NCBI GenBank assembly: GCA_034190085.1
Contig: JAXHTS010000078.1
Coordinates: forward strand, 1 to 64,000
From: Spirochaetota bacterium
GTDB taxonomy: Bacteria > Spirochaetota > UBA4802 > JAFGDQ01
Length of the DNA stretch: 64,000 nucleotides
Reading direction: 5' to 3'
Of this stretch, positions 46,797-55,530 are shown piece by piece. Numbering within the stretch: the first letter of the stretch is position 1; every line of letters begins with the position of its first letter. Both the position numbers and the translations under genes were made by a program. Below the pieces are notes generated by a model. It was given only the letters and a program-made list of their open reading frames with translations, searched no databases and was not told the origin of the DNA.

Positions 46797-46820
46797 AAAA
46801 AAAAGCGACTTTAACCGCTT
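46797..46820 (-). terminator. Intrinsic terminator after tRNA-Arg
   Basis: On the minus strand AAGCG, an 8-base loop and CGCTT form a short stem that runs straight into a T stretch (46797-46804 complement). It lies between tRNA-Arg and prfA, so it likely ends the tRNA transcript. Confidence 0.55.
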
Positions 46821-46862
46821 GCTCTGTTTGGAATAAATTGGCTAAATATGTAAAAAGTTATC

Positions 46863-46936
46863 CGCTCCCGAGAGGACTCGAACCTCTGGCACATAGTTTA
46901 GGAAACTACTGCTCTATCCTACTGAGCTACGGGAGC
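46863..46936 (-). tRNA. tRNA-Arg (CCT)
   Basis: 74 bases on the minus strand: acceptor GCTCCCG/CGGGAGC, D-arm AGCTCAGTAGGATAGAGC, anticodon stem GTAGT/ACTAT with loop TTCCTAA (anticodon CCT, codon AGG), T-loop GGTTCGAGTCC, discriminator G. No CCA is encoded, as in the other tRNA of the window, so a CCA-adding enzyme is required. Confidence 0.95.
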
Positions 46937-46946
46937 ATTGAGTTCT

Positions 46947-47591
46947 TTACGAATACATGCTCTTTCTTCTTGAATTAACAAGCCTTTGAAAGTCCTTAAT
47001 ATTCTTGACAACCACCTTGTTGTTGAATAATTCAATTTTGCCGATTTGATTTAGATGTGTCAATACCTTTTGTACCTCATTTATCTTCATCCCTGCCCAG
47101 TTTGCTATCTCCTGTGATGTCACATTAAATGTAACCTCATCCTGAAGATCGAGATGAGGATTTTCTTCAGCCAGCATATTCATAACATCCATTATCTTTA
47201 ATTGTGGTTCGTCAAGTAGAAGGATTTTTAGCCGTCTTTTGGCATCGTAGATCCTCTTTGAGAATACGAGAAGAAGCTTATAAGCCAATTGGGGATTCCC
47301 TTGCAGGAGTGCTTCAAAGTTATCTCTATGAAATCTGAGGAGTTTCACGTGAGTAACTGCTATTGCAGAGGCTGACCTTGGCGCCTCTTCTAAAATTGCC
47401 ATCTCACCAAAAACATCTCCAACCTCAAAAAAATCAAGGGTTTTTTCAATGTTATTCACAATTTTAACTATCTCAACCTTTCCGGATTGAACAAAATAGA
47501 ATTCGTTACCCGGTTCGAATTCACAGAATATTATCTCCTTTGGTGAATATTCAACTCCAAATTTATCAAAAAGTTGATCATCTAATTTCAT
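46947..47591 (-). CDS. CRP/FNR-family transcription regulator
   Basis: 214 residues. An N-terminal cyclic-nucleotide-binding barrel has an intact phosphate-binding cassette FGEMAILEEAPRSAS (Glu63, Arg72), then the dimer helix and a C-terminal winged helix-turn-helix (VTSQEIANWAGMKINEVQKV, about 152-172). No FNR-type Cys cluster is seen. So it is likely a cAMP- or c-di-GMP-responsive regulator. It lies two bases downstream of the cNMP-TPR gene in the same operon. Confidence 0.88.
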   Translation of the reverse strand: MKLDDQLFDKFGVEYSPKEIIFCEFEPGNEFYFVQSGKVEIVKIVNNIEKTLDFFEVGDVFGEMAILEEAPRSASAIAVTHVKLLRFHRDNFEALLQGNPQLAYKLLLVFSKRIYDAKRRLKILLLDEPQLKIMDVMNMLAEENPHLDLQDEVTFNVTSQEIANWAGMKINEVQKVLTHLNQIGKIELFNNKVVVKNIKDFQRLVNSRRKSMYS

Positions 47592-47593
47592 TG

Positions 47594-48817
47594 TTAAGCT
47601 TTTTCCTGTTTGTCTTTGATTGTTTTGAGCCTCTTCAAGGCTTGCTTGGTAATTGAGTCTTTAGGCTCCAATAACGCAACTTTTTTATAATATGAATTTG
47701 CGATATCAAGCTTATTTGACATTTCATAGGCTAAACCAATATGAAGCAGTACATTTTTCATATTATCGGACTCTGGAAACTTCTTAATCATAGAGGATAG
47801 AGAACCCAAGGCATCCTTATATTTCCCAAGCTTCAGGTAACATCTACCAACCTCCAAATGAGCTTTTTCGAAGATTTTCTTTTCAGAAGCATTTTTCAAC
47901 TCTTTAATATTTAAAATATTAGTAAATAATGATACTGCTTCCTGGTAATTTTCCTGTGAGAAAAGGCTTACTCCGTTGTAGAATATTTCTGTTATATCCT
48001 CTTTCTTCTCCTTGCTCTTCTTCGGCTGTGATTCATCAAAGGAAAAGTCGTCGATATCATTATCATCGTCTGAAAATAAATTATCCATTTCATTATCAAT
48101 AGCGGATTCTGCTTCTAATTCTAGACTAAAATCAATGTCATTATTTGAATCTCCATAATTGGAGTCTTCATCAATGCTGAAATCTGTAAGATCGATATCT
48201 TGATCCTTTTTAGCCACATTAGGTGATTGTTCTTCAATATCTAATTCTGAATCGGTATTTCCAGTTTCAATAGCTTTTATCCGATTCATCGCAACACTGG
48301 AGTATTTTGTATCCGGATAGTATTCCATATATCGTTTAAAGGAGTGAAGCGCCTGTTGATACTTTCCAATTTTATAGTAATAGTCCCCAATCTTAAATAA
48401 TTCGACCTCAGGATTAATTGTATCTGTCTCACCCAAAACCTCTCTCACCATTCTCCCAATCCGGCGTAGTTGATTGCTGAAGACGCGTAACATCTTCATT
48501 ACCAATTCAACCTTCTTGAGGATCAATTTCTCAAAATCAGCCAAAGTTAATACAAGCAATATCGTTTCCCCAATGGTTTGTGCTGTCTCTTCCCTAGGAT
48601 ATTTCCCTAAAGCAGATTTCACACCAAAGAATTCTCCAAGCTTAATTTCTTCTTTATCCTCTTCACCTGTATCAATCTTTATAGATGTTAGAATAACCTT
48701 CCCAGCCTTAAGTATATAAATATATTCACTCTTATCACCCTCAAAGTAGATTATTGATCCATGTTTATATCTCCTGGTTATAATACCAGTTTGTGTGGAT
48801 GTTCCACCATTTGACAT
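47594..48817 (-). CDS. Cyclic-nucleotide-binding-like domain plus TPR protein
   Basis: 407 residues. The N-terminal cNMP-type barrel (about 12-125) has a broken binding cassette: FGVKSALGKYPREETA, with Val66 where the ligand-binding Glu should be, though Arg75 is kept. There follow a TPR pair (LFKIGDYYYKIGKYQQALHS, 149-160s), a long acidic low-complexity linker rich in Asp/Ser (about 205-270) and three more TPRs to the end. It probably works as a protein-interaction partner and not as a nucleotide sensor. It is followed by the CRP-like gene after two bases. Confidence 0.8.
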   Translation of the reverse strand: MSNGGTSTQTGIITRRYKHGSIIYFEGDKSEYIYILKAGKVILTSIKIDTGEEDKEEIKLGEFFGVKSALGKYPREETAQTIGETILLVLTLADFEKLILKKVELVMKMLRVFSNQLRRIGRMVREVLGETDTINPEVELFKIGDYYYKIGKYQQALHSFKRYMEYYPDTKYSSVAMNRIKAIETGNTDSELDIEEQSPNVAKKDQDIDLTDFSIDEDSNYGDSNNDIDFSLELEAESAIDNEMDNLFSDDDNDIDDFSFDESQPKKSKEKKEDITEIFYNGVSLFSQENYQEAVSLFTNILNIKELKNASEKKIFEKAHLEVGRCYLKLGKYKDALGSLSSMIKKFPESDNMKNVLLHIGLAYEMSNKLDIANSYYKKVALLEPKDSITKQALKRLKTIKDKQEKA

Positions 48818-48835
48818 ATCAAATCTCCGGGAAGA

Positions 48836-50065
48836 CTAAAAATCAAATTCGATTGGTAAAAAGGGGAATTCTTTTTTAAAGCCCACTGCTCTTGAAATCC
48901 TTTGCATTAGACCAATTAAATCGCCAATTATTACTTTATCAACTCCGTCTATTTTCACTTCTTGGTATTTTATTTTTAAAGAGTCAAAAATATCCCTATA
49001 TTCATAATTGCCATATACTGGTTTCCCATCAATTACTACTAAATGGATATCTTTTAATTCTGCTGAAATGATAGATTTATAGGGGGTACCACTATTATAT
49101 TTAAACACCACAAAATCTGCAATCTGCCCAGCTTCTATTGTGCCTCTATTCTTCAACCTAAAGGCTCTTGCTGGATTGATGGTAACCATCCTTATTATTT
49201 GATCATCTGGCAACTCTTTATTATATACTTCTTTATAATAGATTTTATCAAACTTAATTTCTGATAAAAGATTTTTCCCTCCTGACATTGGGGAGTCTGT
49301 GCCAATACAAACATTTATTTCATTATCAATTATTTTTTTTATATTGGTTGTCCTGTTAAACATAAATAGATTAGAATCAGCACACCATACAACAGAAGCA
49401 TTTCTCTTTTTTATAAGCTTAATATCCTCATCAGAGAATGCAAGACCATGGACTAATACAGAGTACTCACCCAAACCACCCTTTTGGTCTAAAACTTTAA
49501 CATCCTGAATGGTTTCTGAATCAAAACCCTCGGAGATATGAGTAATGAAAGGGATGCCCTTTGTATTTGCTCTTCGATATTCTTCCTCTATCCCATCTCC
49601 CCATGCAAGTGCAAAGGATGCAATTGAGTGAGCGAGGGCATAATCCCTGATTACATTAACCGGCAGCATATCGAGAAATGGTTGGTTTACAAAATGAGGT
49701 ATGTGATCAGAAACGCTAGTTGTACCTGCTATAAGGTTTCTGTAGCTACCAAGAAGATATAGATCGCTATTATCAATCTGTTGCCTCTCCGCATATATGG
49801 GGGAACTCTTCAGATCATTATCCCAGGGCAGCCAATTCTCATATGGGCCATTTCCGACTTTTGGGTAATATGTCCCTAATAAGTGATCATGACCATTGAT
49901 GAGACCAGGAGTAATAATGTTATCTTGCATATCAATTTTAATTGTGTTATTGGTATTCGTTTCAGTAATCCTCTCAATTATTGAATCTTGGATTATTATA
50001 TTAGCTCCTTCAATTGTTTCCTCTGGGGTAAGTATGATTGCCCCTGAAATTGACCACTTGCTCAT
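48836..50065 (-). CDS. Amidohydrolase family protein (ATZ/TRZ, cytosine-deaminase-like)
   Basis: 409 residues. Metal-dependent hydrolase: GLINGHDHL gives the HxH pair, THISEG the third His, VLVHGLA the fourth and GTDSPMSGG the catalytic Asp. The N- and C-terminal strands form the composite beta-sandwich (ending TIEAGQIADFVVF and HLVVIDGKPVYG). Such enzymes deaminate nucleobases or hydrolyse related rings; the substrate is not evident. It lies 18 bases upstream of the cNMP-TPR gene on the same strand, so it is probably the first gene of a three-gene operon. Confidence 0.8.
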   Translation of the reverse strand: MSKWSISGAIILTPEETIEGANIIIQDSIIERITETNTNNTIKIDMQDNIITPGLINGHDHLLGTYYPKVGNGPYENWLPWDNDLKSSPIYAERQQIDNSDLYLLGSYRNLIAGTTSVSDHIPHFVNQPFLDMLPVNVIRDYALAHSIASFALAWGDGIEEEYRRANTKGIPFITHISEGFDSETIQDVKVLDQKGGLGEYSVLVHGLAFSDEDIKLIKKRNASVVWCADSNLFMFNRTTNIKKIIDNEINVCIGTDSPMSGGKNLLSEIKFDKIYYKEVYNKELPDDQIIRMVTINPARAFRLKNRGTIEAGQIADFVVFKYNSGTPYKSIISAELKDIHLVVIDGKPVYGNYEYRDIFDSLKIKYQEVKIDGVDKVIIGDLIGLMQRISRAVGFKKEFPFLPIEFDF

Positions 50066-50847
50066 AAATGCTTTTCCTTATAGAGTTCAATAGTATTGGA
50101 GAAATTTTATCTCAGTTGAATTGAGAAAATACACGTGAATGTGTAATTATTATGATTAAATCAAGTTTTCAAACCATATTACTCAAAAATCCTGATCCTT
50201 CATCATCTTCTATTAGCGTTTAGATGGGACTAAACGAATAATAATATTTATACTCATTTGAACATATCTAAACCAATTTAATCTACTAATGTTATAGTGA
50301 TATGTTGAGCATAGTCAAGTAAAATTACATATTCCTATATCATAAGCATCATATTAATATATCAATTGATTAATCGACTAATATCAGTTATAATAATAAC
50401 AAAGGGCTAATACCTCTATCATTGATCAGGGCGAAGCTTCCTTTAGTGCTCTGAATACTCTCAAGATCATATATTCATCGATTATGGGATGATAAGAAAA
50501 GTACTATTATGTAAGCAGTAGTTTTAGCAGTTGCATCATAATATATCAATGCACTCTACTTATTATCGGAAGATGCATATTATAAAGCAAATATTTATTT
50601 ATATTAAATGGACCTTCAGTATCGCAAAGTAATTAATATGATAATCCCATATTCATGGATTAGGCGGTCGTTTATACTTATTCATAGGCCCTATTTTTCG
50701 ATGGATGAAAGGATTAGTAGAGTAGAATATAATTAGTAGGTGTATTGTCTAATTTTGGTTTGTAACTAATGCATAGAAAATGACAAAAGAAAAAAGTTGT
50801 TGCATTATGAGTATTTTATACTTATTTTTAAACAAAGGAGAAAGATT
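50066..50847. other. Long gene-free divergent spacer
   Basis: About 780 AT-rich bases between the amidohydrolase (minus) and the STAS gene (plus). It contains scattered stop codons in all frames, short palindromes such as TCAATTGA, and no tRNA, terminator or known riboswitch that I can recognise. The ribosome binding site of the STAS gene (AAGGAG) is at 50835-50840. Confidence 0.4.
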
Positions 50848-51177
50848 ATGAAAAGGGTTTCAAACAATGATTTTGAGATAATCCTGCTCGATGGAGTTAT
50901 CGATCAAGATAAAGCAATAGAGCTTGACGCTTTGCTAAATGAGCTGACTAATGAGCAGAAATATAAAATATTAATAGACATGATAAATGTTAAACGTATA
51001 TGCAGTGGTGCTTTGGGTGTATTGGTAGCAACAAAGAGAATGATAACTGATAAAGATGGCGATATAAAATTAGTAATAACTGATGATTCGATTTTGAAAA
51101 TTTTTCAGACAACAATGCTTGACAAGGTTTTTGAGATATATGAATCTACACGAGAATGTGTTAATATATTTGATTGA
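50848..51177 (+). CDS. STAS-domain protein (anti-sigma factor antagonist-like)
   Basis: 109 residues from ATG 50848, preceded by AAAGGAGAAAG; the open frame goes further up, but that part lacks a binding site. The STAS fold reads FEIILLDGVIDQDKAIEL, KILIDMINVKRICSGALGVL. Ser53 is at the position phosphorylated in SpoIIAA/RsbV-type antagonists. It could be switched by a HATPase kinase; a candidate with such a domain is encoded at 57271-58167. It sits 10 bases before a polyprenyl synthase gene. Confidence 0.83.
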   Translation: MKRVSNNDFEIILLDGVIDQDKAIELDALLNELTNEQKYKILIDMINVKRICSGALGVLVATKRMITDKDGDIKLVITDDSILKIFQTTMLDKVFEIYESTRECVNIFD

Positions 51178-51186
51178 TGCAATAAT

Positions 51187-52173
51187 ATGCTAAAAACTGA
51201 TAAAGTTACGTTACAAGATATAGTCGATCCAATCAATTGTTACTTATGTAAGGTTGATGAAGAGATAAAGAATAAATTAAAGACAGGCATATCGATTTTG
51301 GATGAGAGCGCTCTTCATCTGTTTAAGAGGGGAGGCAAAAAGATACGTGCCTCCCTTATTATTATTGCCAGTGGATTGAAGAATAATATTCCCGATGACA
51401 TTATTGAAGTAGCCGCTGCAGCTGAGATTGTACATGGCGCTACTCTAATCCATGATGATATTATTGATGAGGCCAATTATAGGAGGGGTGAGGTAACTGT
51501 TTCTAGAAAATGGGGGAATAAGGTTGCAGTTTTAGTTGGCGATTTTATGTATACAAGGGGGTTAGATGTTGCTGTTGGTGAGGATAGAATTGACCTTTTC
51601 CCTGTAATGGTATCAGCCGCACTCGATATGGTTAAGGGAGAACTCTATCAGATAGAGTATTCTGATATAGATCTGATAAATAAAGAACATTACTATAATA
51701 TAATCGATCTAAAGACAGCAAGATTTATGGCAACTTGCGCTAAACTTGGGGCTGTTAAAGCTAAGATGTCAGATATTGAGAGCAATATCCTTTATAATTT
51801 CGGTCTAAATATGGGATATGCATTTCAGATCGTTGACGATGCTATTGATTTCCTTAATGATAAAAAATGCCCGGAAAAGGATACAGGGGGTGATTTCCTA
51901 TCGGGTAAAATAACATTACCATTTCTTCGTTTATTGGAAATTTCAAATGAAGAGGAGAGGGCCTACTATACTGATATAGCGAAGAATCCAGATAGTGAGG
52001 GCTATAAGATAATTCAACAGAAGATAATGAGTTGTGGAGCTATTGATTATTGTAGGGGAGTGGCAAAGGAATATATTTCGATAGCGCTGAAGCATCTGGA
52101 TTATTTTCCTTTTACCATATACAAAGAAGTAATGATCAATCTATCAAATTTCTTTATAGAAAGGAATTATTAA
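51187..52173 (+). CDS. ispB: Trans polyprenyl diphosphate synthase
   Basis: 328 residues. The first Asp-rich motif HDDIIDEANYRRG (Asp90, Asp91, Asp94) and the second FQIVDDAIDFLND are complete. Also GGKKIRASLIII near 49-60 and LKTARFMATC-type substrate helices. It extends allylic diphosphates to a long isoprenoid, most likely the quinone side chain (octaprenyl/heptaprenyl type). The residues before the first DDxxD motif are small (GATLI), compatible with a long product, but chain length cannot be fixed here. It is cotranscribed with the STAS and TPR genes. Confidence 0.9.
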   Translation: MLKTDKVTLQDIVDPINCYLCKVDEEIKNKLKTGISILDESALHLFKRGGKKIRASLIIIASGLKNNIPDDIIEVAAAAEIVHGATLIHDDIIDEANYRRGEVTVSRKWGNKVAVLVGDFMYTRGLDVAVGEDRIDLFPVMVSAALDMVKGELYQIEYSDIDLINKEHYYNIIDLKTARFMATCAKLGAVKAKMSDIESNILYNFGLNMGYAFQIVDDAIDFLNDKKCPEKDTGGDFLSGKITLPFLRLLEISNEEERAYYTDIAKNPDSEGYKIIQQKIMSCGAIDYCRGVAKEYISIALKHLDYFPFTIYKEVMINLSNFFIERNY

Positions 52174-52187
52174 TCTGGGATAATCCT

Positions 52188-52409
52188 ATGATCACGAAAG
52201 ATAAACAGGAGTTGTTGAAGTATTATGATCTTGGCCTTACGGCATATAAGCAGAGGAAATGGAATGAGGCAATCAAGGCCTTTGGGTTAGCATTAAGGAT
52301 TGATCCAAATGATGGACCCTCAGGGGTTTATTTAGAGAGATCAAAGACCTACCAGGAAAAACCTCCACCAGAAGATTGGGACGGTGTGTTCGTTATGCCT
52401 ACAAAATAG
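52188..52409 (+). CDS. Single-TPR small protein
   Basis: 73 residues. One tetratricopeptide unit (YYDLGLTAYKQRKWNEAIKA, then FGLALRIDPNDGPSGVYLERS) plus a capping helix and a short tail PPEDWDGVFVMPTK. The tail resembles the end of TPR domains fused to class III adenylate cyclases (DWDGVF), but no cyclase domain is present. Likely an adaptor. It lies 14 bases after ispB and 15 before the bactofilin start. Confidence 0.7.
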   Translation: MITKDKQELLKYYDLGLTAYKQRKWNEAIKAFGLALRIDPNDGPSGVYLERSKTYQEKPPPEDWDGVFVMPTK

Positions 52410-52424
52410 AATTACAATTTGGTA

Positions 52425-52844
52425 ATGATGTCAAAAAAGATAATAGAGGTAAACAAAAATCCGGTATATGAATTTGGGATGGTCTCCACTGTCTTTGGAG
52501 AGGATACACAACTCTATGGAGATCTTACATTTAAAAGATCACTTCAAATAAATGGATTATTTGAGGGTGAAATCTCATCCGAGGGTTTTCTCGTAATTGG
52601 AGAGGGTGCAATAGTTAAGGCGAATATTAAGGCTAAGACTGTAGTTATTAATGGCACAGTGTATGGAAATATTGAGGCTAATGATAAATTAGAGATTCAA
52701 TCCAAGGGGAAACTCTATGGAAATATAAGAACAAGCAAACTCAAGATCGCAGATGGTGTTGTTTTTGAGGGCAATTGTGAGATGATAAAACCCCTTGAGG
52801 GTATTGGCGGGGAAGAAGACACATCAAGGGTTGAGTCTGCTTGA
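52425..52844 (+). CDS. Bactofilin
   Basis: 139 residues from ATG 52425 (a second ATG follows directly). The central bactofilin beta-helix (DUF583) covers about 20-120: FGEDTQLYGDLTFKRSLQIN, GLFEGEISSEGFLVIGEGA, VINGTVYGNIEANDKLEI and GKLYGNIRTSKLKIADG. These repeats polymerise into membrane-associated filaments that help shape cells. In spirochaetes bactofilins contribute to helical form. Position after ispB/TPR gives no more detail. Confidence 0.9.
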   Translation: MMSKKIIEVNKNPVYEFGMVSTVFGEDTQLYGDLTFKRSLQINGLFEGEISSEGFLVIGEGAIVKANIKAKTVVINGTVYGNIEANDKLEIQSKGKLYGNIRTSKLKIADGVVFEGNCEMIKPLEGIGGEEDTSRVESA

Positions 52845-52913
52845 TGATCCATTAATTACTCCCTTATGCTACTGAAGTTCAACTTTTATTCTAATATTTC
52901 ATATTAAAGTTAA

Positions 52914-53912
52914 ATGAGTGGTACAATAGAAGCTCAATACTATAATGTAATTGATAGAAGCAGGGTGAAATGCCTACTTTGTCCGCATAATTGCGTAATC
53001 CAGAATGGCAAGACGGGAATTTGTGGGGTTCGCAAGAATGTTGATTCTAGGCTTATCACAACAATATATGGTGAACTAACTGCTCAAGCAATAGATCCTA
53101 TAGAAAAAAAGCCCTTATATCACTTTTATCCTGGAAGTGATATTCTCTCCATTGGGACTAAGGGATGCAATTTCAGTTGTTTTTTTTGCCAGAATTGGCA
53201 TATATCCCAAAACTTGAATGTGAATACTTACTATAGCAATCCTGAGGATATTGTCGCTGATGCCAAGAATAATAACTCTTTGGGTATAGCATACACCTAT
53301 TCTGAACCATTTATATGGTTTGAATTTGTAATGGATTGTATGATCTCGGCCAATAAAAATGGAATCAAGAATGTATTTGTTACCAATGGCTATATCAATT
53401 CAGAACCGTTAAAGGAAATATTAGAATATGCAGATGCAATGAATATTGACCTGAAATCCTTTCGGGAGAGTACCTATAAGAAAATAATGAACGGAAGGTT
53501 GAGCAGTGTGTTAGATACTGTTCAAAGTGTATACAAAAGATCTCATTTGGAGATAACTACTCTTGTCGTCACAGGCATGAATGATGATATCGAAGAGATG
53601 CGTGAGATTGTTGATTGGATATCATCAATTGACAGACGTATACCTTGGCATATATCAAGATATTATCCCAGTTATAAATACAACGCGCCGTCAACGGATA
53701 TTGATTTTATGTTTCGTCTTTACGACGAGGCTGTGAAAAAGTTAGATTTTGTTTATTGCGGTAATATTAGCCCATCTCATGGTCGAAGTGATACGATTTG
53801 TCCATCCTGTCGCGATATAGTAATATCACGAAGCGGATATAGTGTTAAAGTTCAAGGGCTGGAAGCGGGTAAATGCGCAAATTGCGGGTACCATCTGAAA
53901 ATAATCCATTAG
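52914..53912 (+). CDS. amrS: AmmeMemoRadiSam-system radical SAM enzyme
   Basis: 332 residues. The [4Fe-4S] motif is CNFSCFFC (Cys85, Cys89, Cys92). An N-terminal set Cys20, Cys23, Cys27, Cys37 (CLLCPHNC, GICGVR) and a C-terminal pair CPSC...CANC likely bind zinc or another cluster. This matches AmrS, usually grouped with AMMECR1 and MEMO proteins in a protein or small-molecule modification system of unknown chemistry. Neither partner gene is in the window. GTKGCNFSCFFCQNW is nearly diagnostic. Confidence 0.88.
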   Translation: MSGTIEAQYYNVIDRSRVKCLLCPHNCVIQNGKTGICGVRKNVDSRLITTIYGELTAQAIDPIEKKPLYHFYPGSDILSIGTKGCNFSCFFCQNWHISQNLNVNTYYSNPEDIVADAKNNNSLGIAYTYSEPFIWFEFVMDCMISANKNGIKNVFVTNGYINSEPLKEILEYADAMNIDLKSFRESTYKKIMNGRLSSVLDTVQSVYKRSHLEITTLVVTGMNDDIEEMREIVDWISSIDRRIPWHISRYYPSYKYNAPSTDIDFMFRLYDEAVKKLDFVYCGNISPSHGRSDTICPSCRDIVISRSGYSVKVQGLEAGKCANCGYHLKIIH

Positions 53913-54056
53913 TTGTATTACAGCAATTCAAGAGGATAGGGTATGTAGAATATCGAAAATGCTGACTTTTAATTGAGATATCGGGGCATTCCCACATGAG
54001 AAATCAGGATTAGATATCCTGTTAATATTTGAATATCAATTTTTTGTGAAAATATC

Positions 54057-54695
54057 ATGTTAAAAAAAGTTATTTTATATATATTTTCTTTTGTTTTGCT
54101 CTTTACCAGTATTGGAAATGCAAAGGATGTTTTTGGGATTGGAATCTATATGGGGGCACAGCATGATGTAGGGAATCTAAACTCATATAATCCATATATC
54201 CAGATTGATCCACAGAACAATCTTTTATTGGGATTTGCATGTAAGGTTAATTATTTATACTTTTTTGGGAAGACAGGTGTTGAAACGACCTTTCTAATCA
54301 ATAGAGGCGAAGTAGAGGAGAATTCAGATGAGATTGAATATGTTAAGATTGACTACACCTCCATACCCATCTTTGCGGGTATGAGTTTCCCTATCTTGAG
54401 TTCAGCAGAATTCTATATGGGAGGGGGATTCGCATATTTTCTCGGTAGGGGGGAAATAAAGAGTTCCTCAAGCTTTTATGAAGACGAAATCGATACTACT
54501 GCCTTTGGAATTGGATTTATCCTAGGGATCAGTTATATTTTCCCTTCCTCAATTCGTTGTTACTTTGAGTGGAAATATCTGGATGGTCGGTCTGATCAAA
54601 TAAGCCAAACTCAAAGCTCATATAATTGGCAAAACTATTATGTTGATTTTACTGGACATAGAATATTTATCGGAATTATGTACTATCTAATCTAA
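54057..54695 (+). CDS. Small outer-membrane beta-barrel protein A
   Basis: 212 residues. Signal peptide 1-22 (ends GNA). The rest alternates aromatic/hydrophobic strands (FGIGIYMGAQHDVG, LLGFACKVNYLYFFG, GVETTFLI, FYMGGGFAYFLGRG, FGIGFILGISYIF) and ends IFIGIMYYLI, like an OmpA-type 8-stranded barrel. First of three similar consecutive genes with 17- and 35-base gaps. Function unknown; surface or porin-like role inferred. Confidence 0.75.
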   Translation: MLKKVILYIFSFVLLFTSIGNAKDVFGIGIYMGAQHDVGNLNSYNPYIQIDPQNNLLLGFACKVNYLYFFGKTGVETTFLINRGEVEENSDEIEYVKIDYTSIPIFAGMSFPILSSAEFYMGGGFAYFLGRGEIKSSSSFYEDEIDTTAFGIGFILGISYIFPSSIRCYFEWKYLDGRSDQISQTQSSYNWQNYYVDFTGHRIFIGIMYYLI

Positions 54696-54712
54696 ACAAT
54701 TGTGAATATCCA

Positions 54713-55495
54713 ATGATACGAAGATTACTTGCATTCATACTCTTTACTCAACCCTTCAGCGCTCCACTCATTGCTGCAAATGTTAATTATACAATTGGTA
54801 TATTTGGAGGTGTTATGCCTTCTTTTGGTGGTAGTATGAATTCCTCTATTCAGCGTGAATATTTCGATTCAGAGAGTGGGATAGATGGAATGAGGAGATC
54901 CATGAGTGGTATAGAGACCAGCAAAATAGACAGACTCACTGGTATATTCCTAGGTATTCAGACAAAGACTATATTTCGTGATTTCTATATGATTCGATTT
55001 GCTGGAAGTTATTGTAATGGTTTCATAGGGGGTAGCGGCAAATCGATTTTTTATTCTACAGATTATGGTAACTATTATCAATTGGAATGCGATTATTCAT
55101 TCTGGGAATTCGATTTCCCCCTAACATTGGGATTATCCATTCCATTTTGGAAGGATGCGAAAATATTCCTAAGTTGTGGTGTAGCCTTTGCCTATGGAGA
55201 GTATAAGAATAAATTTACATCTAGCACATATCCAGATCCTTTTACAAGAAAGGGATCTTTTAGCAAATGGGCCTTTCCATTAATAGTATTGCTTGAAGGG
55301 GAGTACTTCATTTCATCACAGATCGCAGTCAATTCAACAATATCTTATTATCGAGGTTCTACAAAGGTGCTAACAGATAATACGAAGAATGATTATCTGG
55401 GATTTGGTATGAATGGGGCTGTGGATTATGCAAAGATTGATTTCTCAGGATATAGATTTAGCATGGGTGTATCATACTATTATTATTCTATTTAA
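54713..55495 (+). CDS. Small outer-membrane beta-barrel protein B
   Basis: 260 residues. A signal peptide (ends LIAA) is followed by strands such as YTIGIFGGVMPSFGGS, FYMIRFAGSYCNGFIGG, FDFPLTLGLSIPFW, IFLSCGVAFAYGEY and the last strand YRFSMGVSYYYYSI. A long loop (about 45-75, Ser/Arg-rich) may be surface exposed. Same general build as proteins A and C, so probably ancient duplicates, though sequence identity is low. Confidence 0.75.
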   Translation: MIRRLLAFILFTQPFSAPLIAANVNYTIGIFGGVMPSFGGSMNSSIQREYFDSESGIDGMRRSMSGIETSKIDRLTGIFLGIQTKTIFRDFYMIRFAGSYCNGFIGGSGKSIFYSTDYGNYYQLECDYSFWEFDFPLTLGLSIPFWKDAKIFLSCGVAFAYGEYKNKFTSSTYPDPFTRKGSFSKWAFPLIVLLEGEYFISSQIAVNSTISYYRGSTKVLTDNTKNDYLGFGMNGAVDYAKIDFSGYRFSMGVSYYYYSI

Positions 55496-55530
55496 TCTAA
55501 TGAATGATAACATAAGAACTAACGTATCAT

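Noticed and set aside
50797-50847. 17-codon N-terminal extension of the STAS protein
   Set aside because: A strong AAGGAG lies inside it, right before ATG 50848, which marks the true start.
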